From the NCBI RefSeq assembly GCF_003346515.1, contig NZ_QQNA01000009.1, positions 1 through 64,000 of the forward strand: a DNA stretch of 64,000 nucleotides, read 5' to 3'. Below, one piece after another: positions 1 to 7,461 of this stretch; within the stretch, counting starts at the first letter, position 1; every line of letters begins with the position of its first letter. The notes under the pieces are model-generated. The model saw nothing but the letters and a program-made list of their open reading frames with translations, had not been told where the DNA came from and did not search any database. A program made the translations under genes and the position numbers. This DNA is from Streptomyces corynorhini (GTDB lineage Bacteria > Actinomycetota > Actinomycetes > Streptomycetales > Streptomycetaceae).

Positions 1-2
1 CG

Positions 3-1430
3 GTGCCGTACGGCACCGGAGCCCACGACCTGGTCAACGTGCAGGGAGGGCAGGGGAGCAGTCCCGACAACTGGACGGTTACCTGGGAGTCGGCGAAAAG
101 CGCCTTCCTCGCCGTGCCGCCCTCCAGCTCCGGCGGCACAGTGGGTCCCGCCGGCGTCCAGCTCACGCTGAAGGGCCTGCACATCAACACGCGCCCCGGC
201 ACCGCCACGATCGACATCGCGGAAATGACCGCAACCACACCCGGCTCGTACAGCATGCGCCGCGACGAATGCTCCGTGACGAAATTCCCGCGCCCGGCTG
301 TACCGGCACAGAACGTCAGCGACTTCGCCGCGACCACACCTGAGGTGAACGCGGGAAACACGGTGACGCTGCACTGGACCGGCCCCCAGACCCTCACGTA
401 CAGCATCGCCCACGGCACGGGCGCGACACCCGCCACGGGACAGACCGAAACCAACATCACCAACTTCACCTGGAAGGGGACCGTCACGCGCGACACCACC
501 TTCCACCTCCACTACCGCCTCGGGGAGACAACCCACACGCTCACCGCCACGGTCGCCGTCAACAACCCCCGCCTCACCGGACTAACGGTCAACGGAAAGC
601 TCTATGCCAACGATGACGTGCATGCGACCGGGGGAGGCAAGATCGTCCGCATCCGCGAACTGCTCGGCCCCCATGGCGGTCCTCTCACCATCAACAGCAA
701 CGGGATCCACTACATCGAGAAAGCGTATGGTGTCGACCTGGCCGGTGCGGTGACCGCCCGGAAGACCATGACGGTCGATGGCTCACTCACAGTCAATGGA
801 GCCGTGGAGGCAAACGGTGACGTGTACGCTACCGGAAAGGACAGAATCGTCCGCATCCGCGAGCTGCGGGGTCCAGTTGGTGAACATCTGAGCATCAACA
901 GTTCGACAGATTTCCTACGCGAATGCGATGTCTGCGTCTCCGACTCCTTCCGGGTGGGCGGATCGCTCGTTTCCAACGGGCTGGCAGAATTCAAAGGAAA
1001 AGCGAGAATCATCGGATCGGATCATCAGCTCTGCTCGTTCTCGAACGGATCGGGCGGCCTCGTCCGGAGCTTTACTGCCCCAACCGATGGTCTCGTCATC
1101 GGCTACTTGCGGTCCGGAAGCATCTACGAGTATGGATCTATCGAAATCGTTGGTGCCAGAGTTCGTGAAGTCACCGGATTCACCGACAGGATTGCCACAA
1201 CCTATTGGCATGAACTCGTTGGCCCCATCCGCATGGGGGAACAATTCACGGTTCGCTTCAAGGCGCTGAGCGACAAACACAGCTACATGTCGGGAGGATT
1301 TCTGTGGAGGCCCGTTGGTCTCACCAGTGAGAAGCCCACGGAAGTCAGCCCCGATGACCTGTTGAGGGTTGACGTGTCGAGGGAAGACCCTCCCGCTTGC
1401 GACACCGCCAAGCAGGACGGAACCGCTTAG
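3..1430 (+). CDS. Repeat-containing hypothetical protein, 5' end probably cut by window edge
   Basis: I do not recognise this protein. The reading frame is open from the first bases of the window. The GTG at position 3 could be a start, but no ribosome site is visible, so the gene probably begins outside the window. The protein is rich in Thr, Gly, Val and Asn and looks mostly beta-structured, with no membrane segment. Two copies of a unit of about 45 residues are visible, near residues 195-240 and 260-305. Each has a core like LTVNG, then DVxATG, then IVRIREL, GP and INS. This resembles repeated beta motifs of secreted or phage-fibre-like proteins, but no family can be named. It ends in TAG at 1428-1430 and converges with the peptidase gene at 1595. 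It is probably unrelated to the polyketide cluster. Confidence 0.6.
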   Translation: MPYGTGAHDLVNVQGGQGSSPDNWTVTWESAKSAFLAVPPSSSGGTVGPAGVQLTLKGLHINTRPGTATIDIAEMTATTPGSYSMRRDECSVTKFPRPAVPAQNVSDFAATTPEVNAGNTVTLHWTGPQTLTYSIAHGTGATPATGQTETNITNFTWKGTVTRDTTFHLHYRLGETTHTLTATVAVNNPRLTGLTVNGKLYANDDVHATGGGKIVRIRELLGPHGGPLTINSNGIHYIEKAYGVDLAGAVTARKTMTVDGSLTVNGAVEANGDVYATGKDRIVRIRELRGPVGEHLSINSSTDFLRECDVCVSDSFRVGGSLVSNGLAEFKGKARIIGSDHQLCSFSNGSGGLVRSFTAPTDGLVIGYLRSGSIYEYGSIEIVGARVREVTGFTDRIATTYWHELVGPIRMGEQFTVRFKALSDKHSYMSGGFLWRPVGLTSEKPTEVSPDDLLRVDVSREDPPACDTAKQDGTA

Positions 1431-1594
1431 TGCGGTCGTCCAGTTGGTCCGTTTTCTCTCCCGAGTGCGACACGGTCCTTTCGCTCACCGGTGACTGGAG
1501 TCTTCTCGGTGCAGGCGAGATGTGAGAGGCGAATGACGGTGGACCCCAGCGGTACGGTGGACCGCGGCGGTACGGAGAACTCCCGTCACCCGTG

Positions 1595-3073
1595 TCAGTT
1601 CGCCTTGCACGCGATGTCTTCCCCAGGGCGTTCGCCGGTGACGAGGAACGTGGTGACGATGTCGTTGGCGCACTTGTTGTCGAGGAACAGATACGCGAGA
1701 TGTCCGCCCTGATCGGCCGTTACCATCCGTGCCCGGTCACCGAGCGCCTCGCGCATTTCGCGGGCGCTGCTCAGCGGAGTCGCGTTGTCGCGGAGGTTTT
1801 GGAGCATGAGGATGTTCGAGGGGCCCCGGTCGGTGATCTTCACGGGCTTCTCAGCCGGTTCGGACGGCCAGAACGCACAGGGCGTGATGTTGGCTCCGGC
1901 CGCGCCGAACATGGGGTAACGCTTCCGGTCTTCCTCGACGTTCCGCGCGTACTGGGAAACGTCCTCGGGCCACTTGGAGTCGTTGCAGATCACGTGCATC
2001 TGGCTGGCCAAGTAGTTGTCCGCCGGGATGTCGGACGGCGCGGCCGCCCCCTCGCCCTCCGCGCCGGTATCGGGCTTGGGCACCGGCTTTCCGGTGTCGA
2101 GCGCCTTCCAGATCTCGGCGAGTTCCGGCAGCTTCTTGTCGTAGTAGAAGTGGTCGAACGTCACCTGTCGGAAGATCTGGCCGTTGTAGCCCTCCGGGCT
2201 CGGTTTCGTGTCCAGCTTCTCGGCGATGTCGAAGTACGTCGCCTCCACTTCTTCAGGCGTCTTTCCCAGGCCGTAATTCTTGTCCTGCGCGGCGGCGAAC
2301 TCGGCGAAGTCGGGGAACCGGTTTTGGAAACCCTCCCCGAATTTCCGTACGAACGAGGCATCCCAGCCGCCGGGGCCGGTCACGCTGTCGATGAAGACAC
2401 GGTCGGTCTTCTTGGGGAACATCGTGGTGTAGACGGAGCCCAGATAGGTGCCGTAGGAGATGCCGTAGTACGAGATCTTGGACTCGCCGAGCGCTTCGCG
2501 AACCCGGTCCATGTCGCGCGCCGTGTTGGCCGTGGTGATGTGCGGCAGGAGGTCGGCGGTCCGGGACGTCGCGCACTTCTTGGCAACGGCCTCGACACGC
2601 TTGGCCTCGGCGGCGACGTCCGCCTCGCCACGGGCGTAGGTGGGGATGTTGCTCGGATGGTCCGTCAGCTTCAGCCCACAGGTCACCGGCGTGCTGTGGC
2701 CCACGCCCCGCGGGTCGATCCCGATCACGTCATAGCTGTCAAGGACGCTCTTGGGCACCCCCATCTCCCGCAGGGTGGCGGGCATGGTCAGTGTCTGCCC
2801 GCCGGGGCCGCCGCTGTTGGTCACCAGTACGCCACGGCGCTTGTCGGGGTTCTTGCTCGCCAGACGGGAGACGGCGATCTCGATGACCTTGCCGTCCGGA
2901 TTTTCGTAGTCGAGGGGAACCTCGACCGTGGTGCACTCGACTCCTGCCGCATGGACCTCTTTGGGGCACTTCTTCCAGCTGAGCGGTTCGTCGTCCGCGT
3001 CGGCCGATGAACAGCCCGAGGACAGAGGGGCAAGCAGAGCGACAGCGAGTGCTGTTATCACAGGCTTTTTCAT
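1595..3073 (-). CDS. Secreted lipoprotein alpha/beta-hydrolase, tripeptidyl aminopeptidase (S33-like) family
   Basis: A 492-residue predicted extracytoplasmic peptidase of the alpha/beta-hydrolase fold. The N-terminus MKKPVITALAVAL followed by LSSGC is a lipoprotein signal with the lipidated Cys at residue 21. An oxyanion-type NSGGPGG motif lies at 86-92 and the nucleophile elbow GISYG at 204-208 (Ser206). An Asp in NLRDNATP and a His in QGGHLAYL near the C-terminus complete a plausible triad. Length and motif order fit the Streptomyces SlpD/SlpE and tripeptidyl aminopeptidase group, which release short peptides from protein N-termini. The ATG at 3073 is chosen because it begins the signal peptide; the frame stays open upstream, but that part has no plausible sequence. 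No link with the polyketide cluster is evident. Confidence 0.85.
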   Translation of the reverse strand: MKKPVITALAVALLAPLSSGCSSADADDEPLSWKKCPKEVHAAGVECTTVEVPLDYENPDGKVIEIAVSRLASKNPDKRRGVLVTNSGGPGGQTLTMPATLREMGVPKSVLDSYDVIGIDPRGVGHSTPVTCGLKLTDHPSNIPTYARGEADVAAEAKRVEAVAKKCATSRTADLLPHITTANTARDMDRVREALGESKISYYGISYGTYLGSVYTTMFPKKTDRVFIDSVTGPGGWDASFVRKFGEGFQNRFPDFAEFAAAQDKNYGLGKTPEEVEATYFDIAEKLDTKPSPEGYNGQIFRQVTFDHFYYDKKLPELAEIWKALDTGKPVPKPDTGAEGEGAAAPSDIPADNYLASQMHVICNDSKWPEDVSQYARNVEEDRKRYPMFGAAGANITPCAFWPSEPAEKPVKITDRGPSNILMLQNLRDNATPLSSAREMREALGDRARMVTADQGGHLAYLFLDNKCANDIVTTFLVTGERPGEDIACKAN

Positions 3074-4025
3074 GGTGAATCTCTCTGAAATGGGCTGGAT
3101 GCGGGTCAGTTCGTGGTGCTGTGGTGGTCGAACCAGGCCGTGGCCGTCGAGGCAGTCCGCCCAGTGCCACCGCGCTCCCACCGCAAGGTCTCTGAGACGT
3201 CGGCCACTTCTCGACTGTGCGCAGTGGGGAGTGGCAGTACGAAGCTCGCGGCGAGCACCGACGAAGCGATCGTCCACCGAGCGGTACCGGGGCGCCCTTG
3301 ACGAGGTCGCCATGCGTCTCGACTGCCTCGGCTTAGGCGGTGGTAGCCGACTCATCGGCGACGTGCTGTGGTTCTTCTTCCGCCACAGCGGGTACGTCAC
3401 CCTGGTCGACGACAATGGCGGGGCCTGTCACCGCGCGGAGGAGTGGCTTCTCGCGCCGTCGAGACCGAGCAGCGAGTTGGCGACGACGAAGGCGACGACC
3501 GGGAGTGTCATGTAGATCATTCCGGACGTGCCGCCCCACTGTTCCAGCACATTTTTACGCCGGGGCTGCTGGGGCTGCCGGGGCTGCTGGGTGCCGTCGG
3601 CCGAAGCTCGCCTCACGTCGAGTTGTGTCGTTGGGCGATCGAGGTCGGTCATGCGTCATCAGCTCACTCTTGTCGGTTGGTACAGCCAAGCTGTTCCAGC
3701 ACACCGGCTTCCCCCAACGGGACAATCAACTCCCCTTCCAGCGGAGTCGTTTGATGTTCAAGATCATTTGAGGGTCTTCGGGCCGACGGCGTATGGAGCG
3801 GGAGGGAGGCGGTGGCCGGAGGCGGGACCAGCGGCCGTGACCGGGCGTGCCTGTTGAGAGAGCCCCGGCCGCCCGGCGACGCCTGGCACGCGTGCTCGCA
3901 GCGTTGTCGGGATCGCTCCAGCACATCCAGTGATGGGGTTGATCCTCCGCACGGTGATCGCACGCGCCGGACGCCGCCGGGCCCGTCCGTCCTACGGGCG
4001 GACGTCGCCGCTCCCACAACACGCC
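3074..4025. other. Gene-poor stretch holding one gene remnant
   Basis: About 950 bases separate the peptidase start from the lectin stop. The only recognisable coding signal is a truncated membrane-protein N-terminus at 3428-3652 on the minus strand. Other open frames here are Arg/Ser/Pro-rich and look like chance frames of GC-rich DNA. The stretch at 3549-3592 contains a short imperfect CTG/GGGCTGC repetition that codes for the Gln/Pro-rich part of the remnant. No RNA gene or convincing promoter was seen. Confidence 0.5.
3428..3652 (-). pseudogene. Truncated remnant of a DUF3159-like membrane protein
   Basis: The 74-residue frame starts MTDLDRPTTQLDVRRAS, passes through a Gln/Pro-rich stretch, and reaches a hydrophobic segment (GGTSGMIYMTLPVVAFVVAN). 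That pattern resembles the N-terminus and first membrane helix of actinobacterial DUF3159 membrane proteins, which normally run to about 200 residues with several helices. Here the frame leaves the family pattern after NSLLGL and stops at 3428, and no continuation in another frame was found downstream. I therefore read it as a decayed or deleted gene. The family assignment is from memory of the N-terminal pattern and is moderately secure at best; an expressed single-helix peptide cannot be excluded. Confidence 0.45.
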
Positions 4026-4481
4026 TCAGTAGTCGATGACCCAGGTCATGGTGCTGCTGCGGGCACCACAGGCCACGGCGCCGTTGCTCCACTTGAGGTA
4101 ACCGCAGGTGGAATTGCTGATCGGAGTCTGCGCGTTGTCCCTCAGGGATGCCACGGACCAGTTGGTCTCCGCGCTGGAACAGCCGCGCAGGTATACGCGC
4201 TGTTCATGAGCCTGGCCGGTCATGCACCAATTACCGAGAGCGGGGAAGCGGTTCTGGAACTGGAAACCGACGTTGGCCCAGCGCTGGTTCGCGTGGTTCT
4301 TGTCGCACGTGACCAGGTCGAGGTAGTGGTTGTAGTCCGGGGCGGTGAGACACTTGCCGGTCGCCGCGTTGCGGATGCTGAACCCGCTCACCGCCGCCTG
4401 CGCGGGAGCCGCCGTGGCGGCGGCGCCGACAGTGAGAACTGCCGAGGCGCACATGGCCGCGATTTTCGCCGAGGCTCGCAT
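4026..4481 (-). CDS. Secreted ricin B-like (beta-trefoil) lectin-domain protein
   Basis: A 151-residue secreted protein. Residues 1 to about 34 form a classic Sec signal peptide (MRASAK, a hydrophobic core, then APAQA before the cleavage site). The mature part carries beta-trefoil features: FSIRNAATGKCLT, NQRWANVG, NWCMTG and several Cys in disulfide-like pairs. Such domains bind carbohydrate, usually as the binding part of a larger hydrolase, but here the domain stands alone. The ATG at 4481 has AAGGGA about 8 bases upstream. It is a single gene between a gene-poor stretch and the tailoring genes, and I see no functional link to the polyketide. Confidence 0.7.
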   Translation of the reverse strand: MRASAKIAAMCASAVLTVGAAATAAPAQAAVSGFSIRNAATGKCLTAPDYNHYLDLVTCDKNHANQRWANVGFQFQNRFPALGNWCMTGQAHEQRVYLRGCSSAETNWSVASLRDNAQTPISNSTCGYLKWSNGAVACGARSSTMTWVIDY

Positions 4482-4739
4482 GCTGATTCCCTTCGTCGTG
4501 GTGGTCACCAGCACGACGGAACCGAGCTGCTTGAACGTGACATGGCTGACGAGGAATTTCCTCCGGGGCGTCACCCCGGACTGGAGCGGAAGGCTTGGCA
4601 ACGGCGGCCGTTGCCCCGGCCCACCACCGGTCGGTCGCTCCCGCCGCCGCACCGGGCCTTTTCGTGGTCGTGGTCCCCGTGCGCGGCACTGCGCCCCGTC
4701 GTCGAACAGACCTTTCCGATGCCCCTGACAACGCCCGGT

Positions 4740-4773
4740 GAGCCCTGTCCGCGGTGTGCTCCGGACAGGGCTC
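4740..4773. terminator. Perfect 12-bp inverted repeat, probable terminator of the tailoring operon
   Basis: GAGCCCTGTCCG at 4740-4751 pairs exactly with CGGACAGGGCTC at 4762-4773 around a 10-base loop. It lies 5 bases beyond the SDR stop codon on the minus strand, where the last gene of the PKS-tailoring transcript ends. No T-run follows, which is common for Streptomyces terminators. It could act in both directions. Confidence 0.7.
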
Positions 4774-4778
4774 CGCCC

Positions 4779-5579
4779 TCACACCTGGGGGAGCGCGCCC
4801 CCGTCGAGCACGTAGCTGGCTCCGACTATGCGCGAGGCGCGGTCCGAGGCCAGGAAGGACACGAGGTCGGCGACATCCTCCGGTTCGCTGACGCCCTTCA
4901 TCGGGGCGCCCTCCATCTCGATCATCATGTTGACGACGTCATCGCCGTCCTGCCCGGTCTCTCCGGTGATGTTGTACGCGACCATGTCCATGGCCGGTGT
5001 CCTGACCAGTCCGGGCAGCACGGTGTTGACGCGGATGCCGTGCGGGGCGACCGAGGTCGCCAGTCCCTTCGCGTAATGCACGAGCGCCGCCTTCGCCGCG
5101 CCGTAGTGCAGCAGGGCGCCCACCGGCCGGTACGCGGTCGTGGACGCCATCTCGATGATCACCCCGCTGCCCTGCTCGATCATCGAGGGAAGCACGGCGC
5201 GGTCCAGTCGCACCGCGGCGAGGTAGTTGGTCTTCAGCGCCTCGACCCAGTCCTCGTCGGGAATCGTGGCGTAGCCGCCGAGGTGCGGCATCCCGCCACT
5301 GCTCGCCCCGCCCGCGTTGTTGACCAGGATGTCCACACCCCCGAGCAGGTCGAGAGCCGTGTCCGCCAGGTGCTGAACGCCGTCCGGGGTGCTCGCGTCG
5401 GCGGTCACCAGCCGTACCGAGTCCGGGAGTCCTGGCGCCTCCTTGCGCGCGGAGGTCACCACGGTCGCTCCCTCGGCGACCAGCCGTTCCACGATCGCCA
5501 GTCCGATGCCGCGGGTGCCGCCCGTCACGAGGGCGCGCTTCCCCCGTGCGTCCGCCGGTGAGCTTTTCTCCTGGGCCAT
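4779..5579 (-). CDS. Short-chain dehydrogenase/reductase, probable polyketide tailoring enzyme
   Basis: A 266-residue classical SDR that would oxidise or reduce an alcohol/ketone with NAD(P)H in the cytoplasm. The dinucleotide-binding motif TGGTRGIG is at 19-26, NNAG at 87-90, the catalytic Ser at 146 and YGAAK with Tyr159 and Lys163. The C-terminal ASYVLDGG motif is intact. The ATG at 5579 has AGGAAGG about 5 bases upstream. It is the last gene of a minus-strand run that follows the PKS genes, the P450 and the SnoaL-like gene. The structure I predict for the product does not demand a separate SDR step. It may act on an intermediate of the oxidation at C4-C7, or on a minor congener. The fold is certain; the substrate is not known. 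Confidence 0.85.
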   Translation of the reverse strand: MAQEKSSPADARGKRALVTGGTRGIGLAIVERLVAEGATVVTSARKEAPGLPDSVRLVTADASTPDGVQHLADTALDLLGGVDILVNNAGGASSGGMPHLGGYATIPDEDWVEALKTNYLAAVRLDRAVLPSMIEQGSGVIIEMASTTAYRPVGALLHYGAAKAALVHYAKGLATSVAPHGIRVNTVLPGLVRTPAMDMVAYNITGETGQDGDDVVNMMIEMEGAPMKGVSEPEDVADLVSFLASDRASRIVGASYVLDGGALPQV

Positions 5580-5719
5580 GATGCCTTCCTGTCTTCGTCG
5601 GTGCTCTGTGCGATCGGACCGGCCGGGGAGCGCGGCCTCGGACATGCCGCGCTCCCCGGGTGCGGAACGAACGGGTACGACCGTTCTCCGTGCTGTCGGC
5701 GACCGGAGGCCGCCGGCGT

Positions 5720-6184
5720 TCAGCTCGTCGCCTTCGCGGCCTGCCGCTCGGCGGCGATGTCCAGGATGTTCCTGTTTCCCTCCGTCCACAGAATGTTCAT
5801 CGCCAGCTCGTCGATCTTCCAGCCGGCCGTGGACCGCACCAGGTGGAAGCGGTAGGTCCCGCCGATGCGCCACAGCGGCGAGCCCATCGGATTGTCCAGC
5901 CGGTGGGTCGCCTGGAAGGAGGTGGTGCACTCCGCCGCATCACCTTCCAGGGTCACCAGGTGACTGGTCATCAGGTGCTGGGAGGTGTCGTAGCCGCCGA
6001 GTACCGCGATCCAGGAATCGACGATCTCCTTGGGGGTCACCGTGGTCGGCGACCCGCCGAGCAGGCTGGTGTAGTCCAGCAGGACCTTGTGGGAGAACAG
6101 GGTTGTGGCCCGGTCCCATTCGCGGCGGTCGCTGTGCCAGCCCATGCGGTCGCAGATCTCGATGATCGCGTAACGGTCGTCCAT
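5720..6184 (-). CDS. SnoaL-like (NTF2-fold) protein
   Basis: A 154-residue protein of the SnoaL-like/NTF2 superfamily, shown by the N-terminal helix MDDRYAIIEICDRMGWHSD, the cone-shaped fold pattern SQHLMTSHLVTLEGDAAECTTSFQATH, and a C-terminal RFHLVRSTAGWKIDELAM strand pair. Members include cyclases, dehydratases, isomerases and non-catalytic proteins, so the fold alone does not give a reaction. AAGGAG lies 7 bases before the ATG at 6184. It is transcribed just after the P450 (50 bases apart), which suggests the two act on the same region of the macrolide. One inferred role is helping the allylic oxidation or double-bond shift around C4-C6 of the lactone. Confidence 0.75.
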   Translation of the reverse strand: MDDRYAIIEICDRMGWHSDRREWDRATTLFSHKVLLDYTSLLGGSPTTVTPKEIVDSWIAVLGGYDTSQHLMTSHLVTLEGDAAECTTSFQATHRLDNPMGSPLWRIGGTYRFHLVRSTAGWKIDELAMNILWTEGNRNILDIAAERQAAKATS

Positions 6185-6233
6185 GCGTGGCTCCTTGCCG
6201 GGTCGGGAGAGAACGGACGGGGAGGTCGCGCGC

Positions 6234-7451
6234 CTACCAGGTGACGGGGAGGTCGTGGAGACCTTCCAGGGTCATGCCCACCTTCATGGAGACCTGGTCC
6301 AGCGGGACCGCCAGCCGCAGTGTGGGTATGCGCTTGAAGAGCGTGCTGAAGAGGATCTCCAGCTCGGCCCTGGCCAGGTTCTCGCCCAGGCACCGGTGCG
6401 GGCCGTGGCCGAAGGCCAGGTGGCCCTGGGAGGAGCGGCGGATGTCGAAGTCGTCCGGCTGGTCGAAGGCACGGGTGTCGCGGTTGGCCGCGGCGGTCGA
6501 GAGGATGACGCCGTCGCCCTTCTTGATGGTCTGCCCGGCCACCTCCACATCGGTGGTGGCCACCCGCAGTGTCGTGAGGTCCGCGATGGACAGGTAGCGC
6601 ATCAGCTCCTCCACCGCCCCGGGGAGCAGCTCCGGGTTCTCGCGGATCAGCGCGAGCTGGTCCGGGTGTTCCAGCAGGGTCAGGGTGCCCAGCCCGATCA
6701 TGCTCGTGGTGGTCTCCTGGCCGCCGATCAGCAGGGCGACCATCAGCTTCGACACCTCGATCGACGTCAGCCCACCGGTGTTCAGCTGCGTGGTGATGAG
6801 CGTGCTCAGCAGATCGTCGGCGAGGTCCTGCTGCTTCGCGTCCACCACCTGGACCAGGTAGTCGAGCAGTTCCCGCCCGGCCTTGACGGCCTGGTCCAGG
6901 TCGGCGGCCTGCATGATGCCCTGCGCGTGCACCTCGAAGAGTTCGTGCTCCTCGTAGGAGATGCCGAGCATCTTGCAGATCACCCGCGACGGCAGCGGCC
7001 GGCCCAGCACCGTCACCATGTCGACGGGCCCCCCGTGCCGCAGCAGATCGTCGATGAGTTCGTCGGCCACCGCCTGGATCATCGGGCGCAGCCGCTCCAC
7101 CTGCTTGAGGGTGAAGCGCGGCAGCAGCATCCGGCGGCGCTTCTGGTGCAGCTCCCCGTCGAGGCCGAACAGCTCCTGGGTGAACTCCGGGAAGTTCTTC
7201 TCCCGCTCGGCGAGGATCGGGAAGGCGGGGTTGTCGTGGTCGGAGGAGAAGAGCTTGGCGTCGGCGAACATCGCGCGCGTCTCTTTGTGCTGGGTCACCA
7301 GCCAGGCGATCCGGCCGTCGTAGAGCCGTACCCGGGACAGCGGGGCCTCCTCGCTCAGCTCGTTGTACTCGGTCGGCGGGTGGTAGGGGCAGCCACGCTG
7401 CATCGGGTACTCGTGCAGCTCCTTGCCGGCCGTCATCGTTTGCTCGGTCAT
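6234..7451 (-). CDS. Cytochrome P450, probable macrolide hydroxylase (C4 oxidation)
   Basis: A 405-residue soluble bacterial P450. The heme loop FGHGPHRCLG places the Cys ligand at 354. The I-helix oxygen-binding segment is GGQETT at 243-248 (a Gln replaces the usual Ala/His position), and the ExxR pair is Glu282/Arg285. The ATG at 7451 has GAGGAA upstream and begins 10 bases after the last PKS stop, so it is surely co-transcribed with the PKS genes. The predicted PKS lactone has a C4-methyl C4=C5 alkene, while albocycline has a C4 tertiary alcohol with a C5=C6 alkene. Removal of an allylic hydrogen at C6 and oxygen rebound at C4 would explain both changes at once. That reaction is my inference; the enzyme class is clear. 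Confidence 0.9.
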   Translation of the reverse strand: MTEQTMTAGKELHEYPMQRGCPYHPPTEYNELSEEAPLSRVRLYDGRIAWLVTQHKETRAMFADAKLFSSDHDNPAFPILAEREKNFPEFTQELFGLDGELHQKRRRMLLPRFTLKQVERLRPMIQAVADELIDDLLRHGGPVDMVTVLGRPLPSRVICKMLGISYEEHELFEVHAQGIMQAADLDQAVKAGRELLDYLVQVVDAKQQDLADDLLSTLITTQLNTGGLTSIEVSKLMVALLIGGQETTTSMIGLGTLTLLEHPDQLALIRENPELLPGAVEELMRYLSIADLTTLRVATTDVEVAGQTIKKGDGVILSTAAANRDTRAFDQPDDFDIRRSSQGHLAFGHGPHRCLGENLARAELEILFSTLFKRIPTLRLAVPLDQVSMKVGMTLEGLHDLPVTW

Positions 7452-7461
7452 GTCGTTCCTC

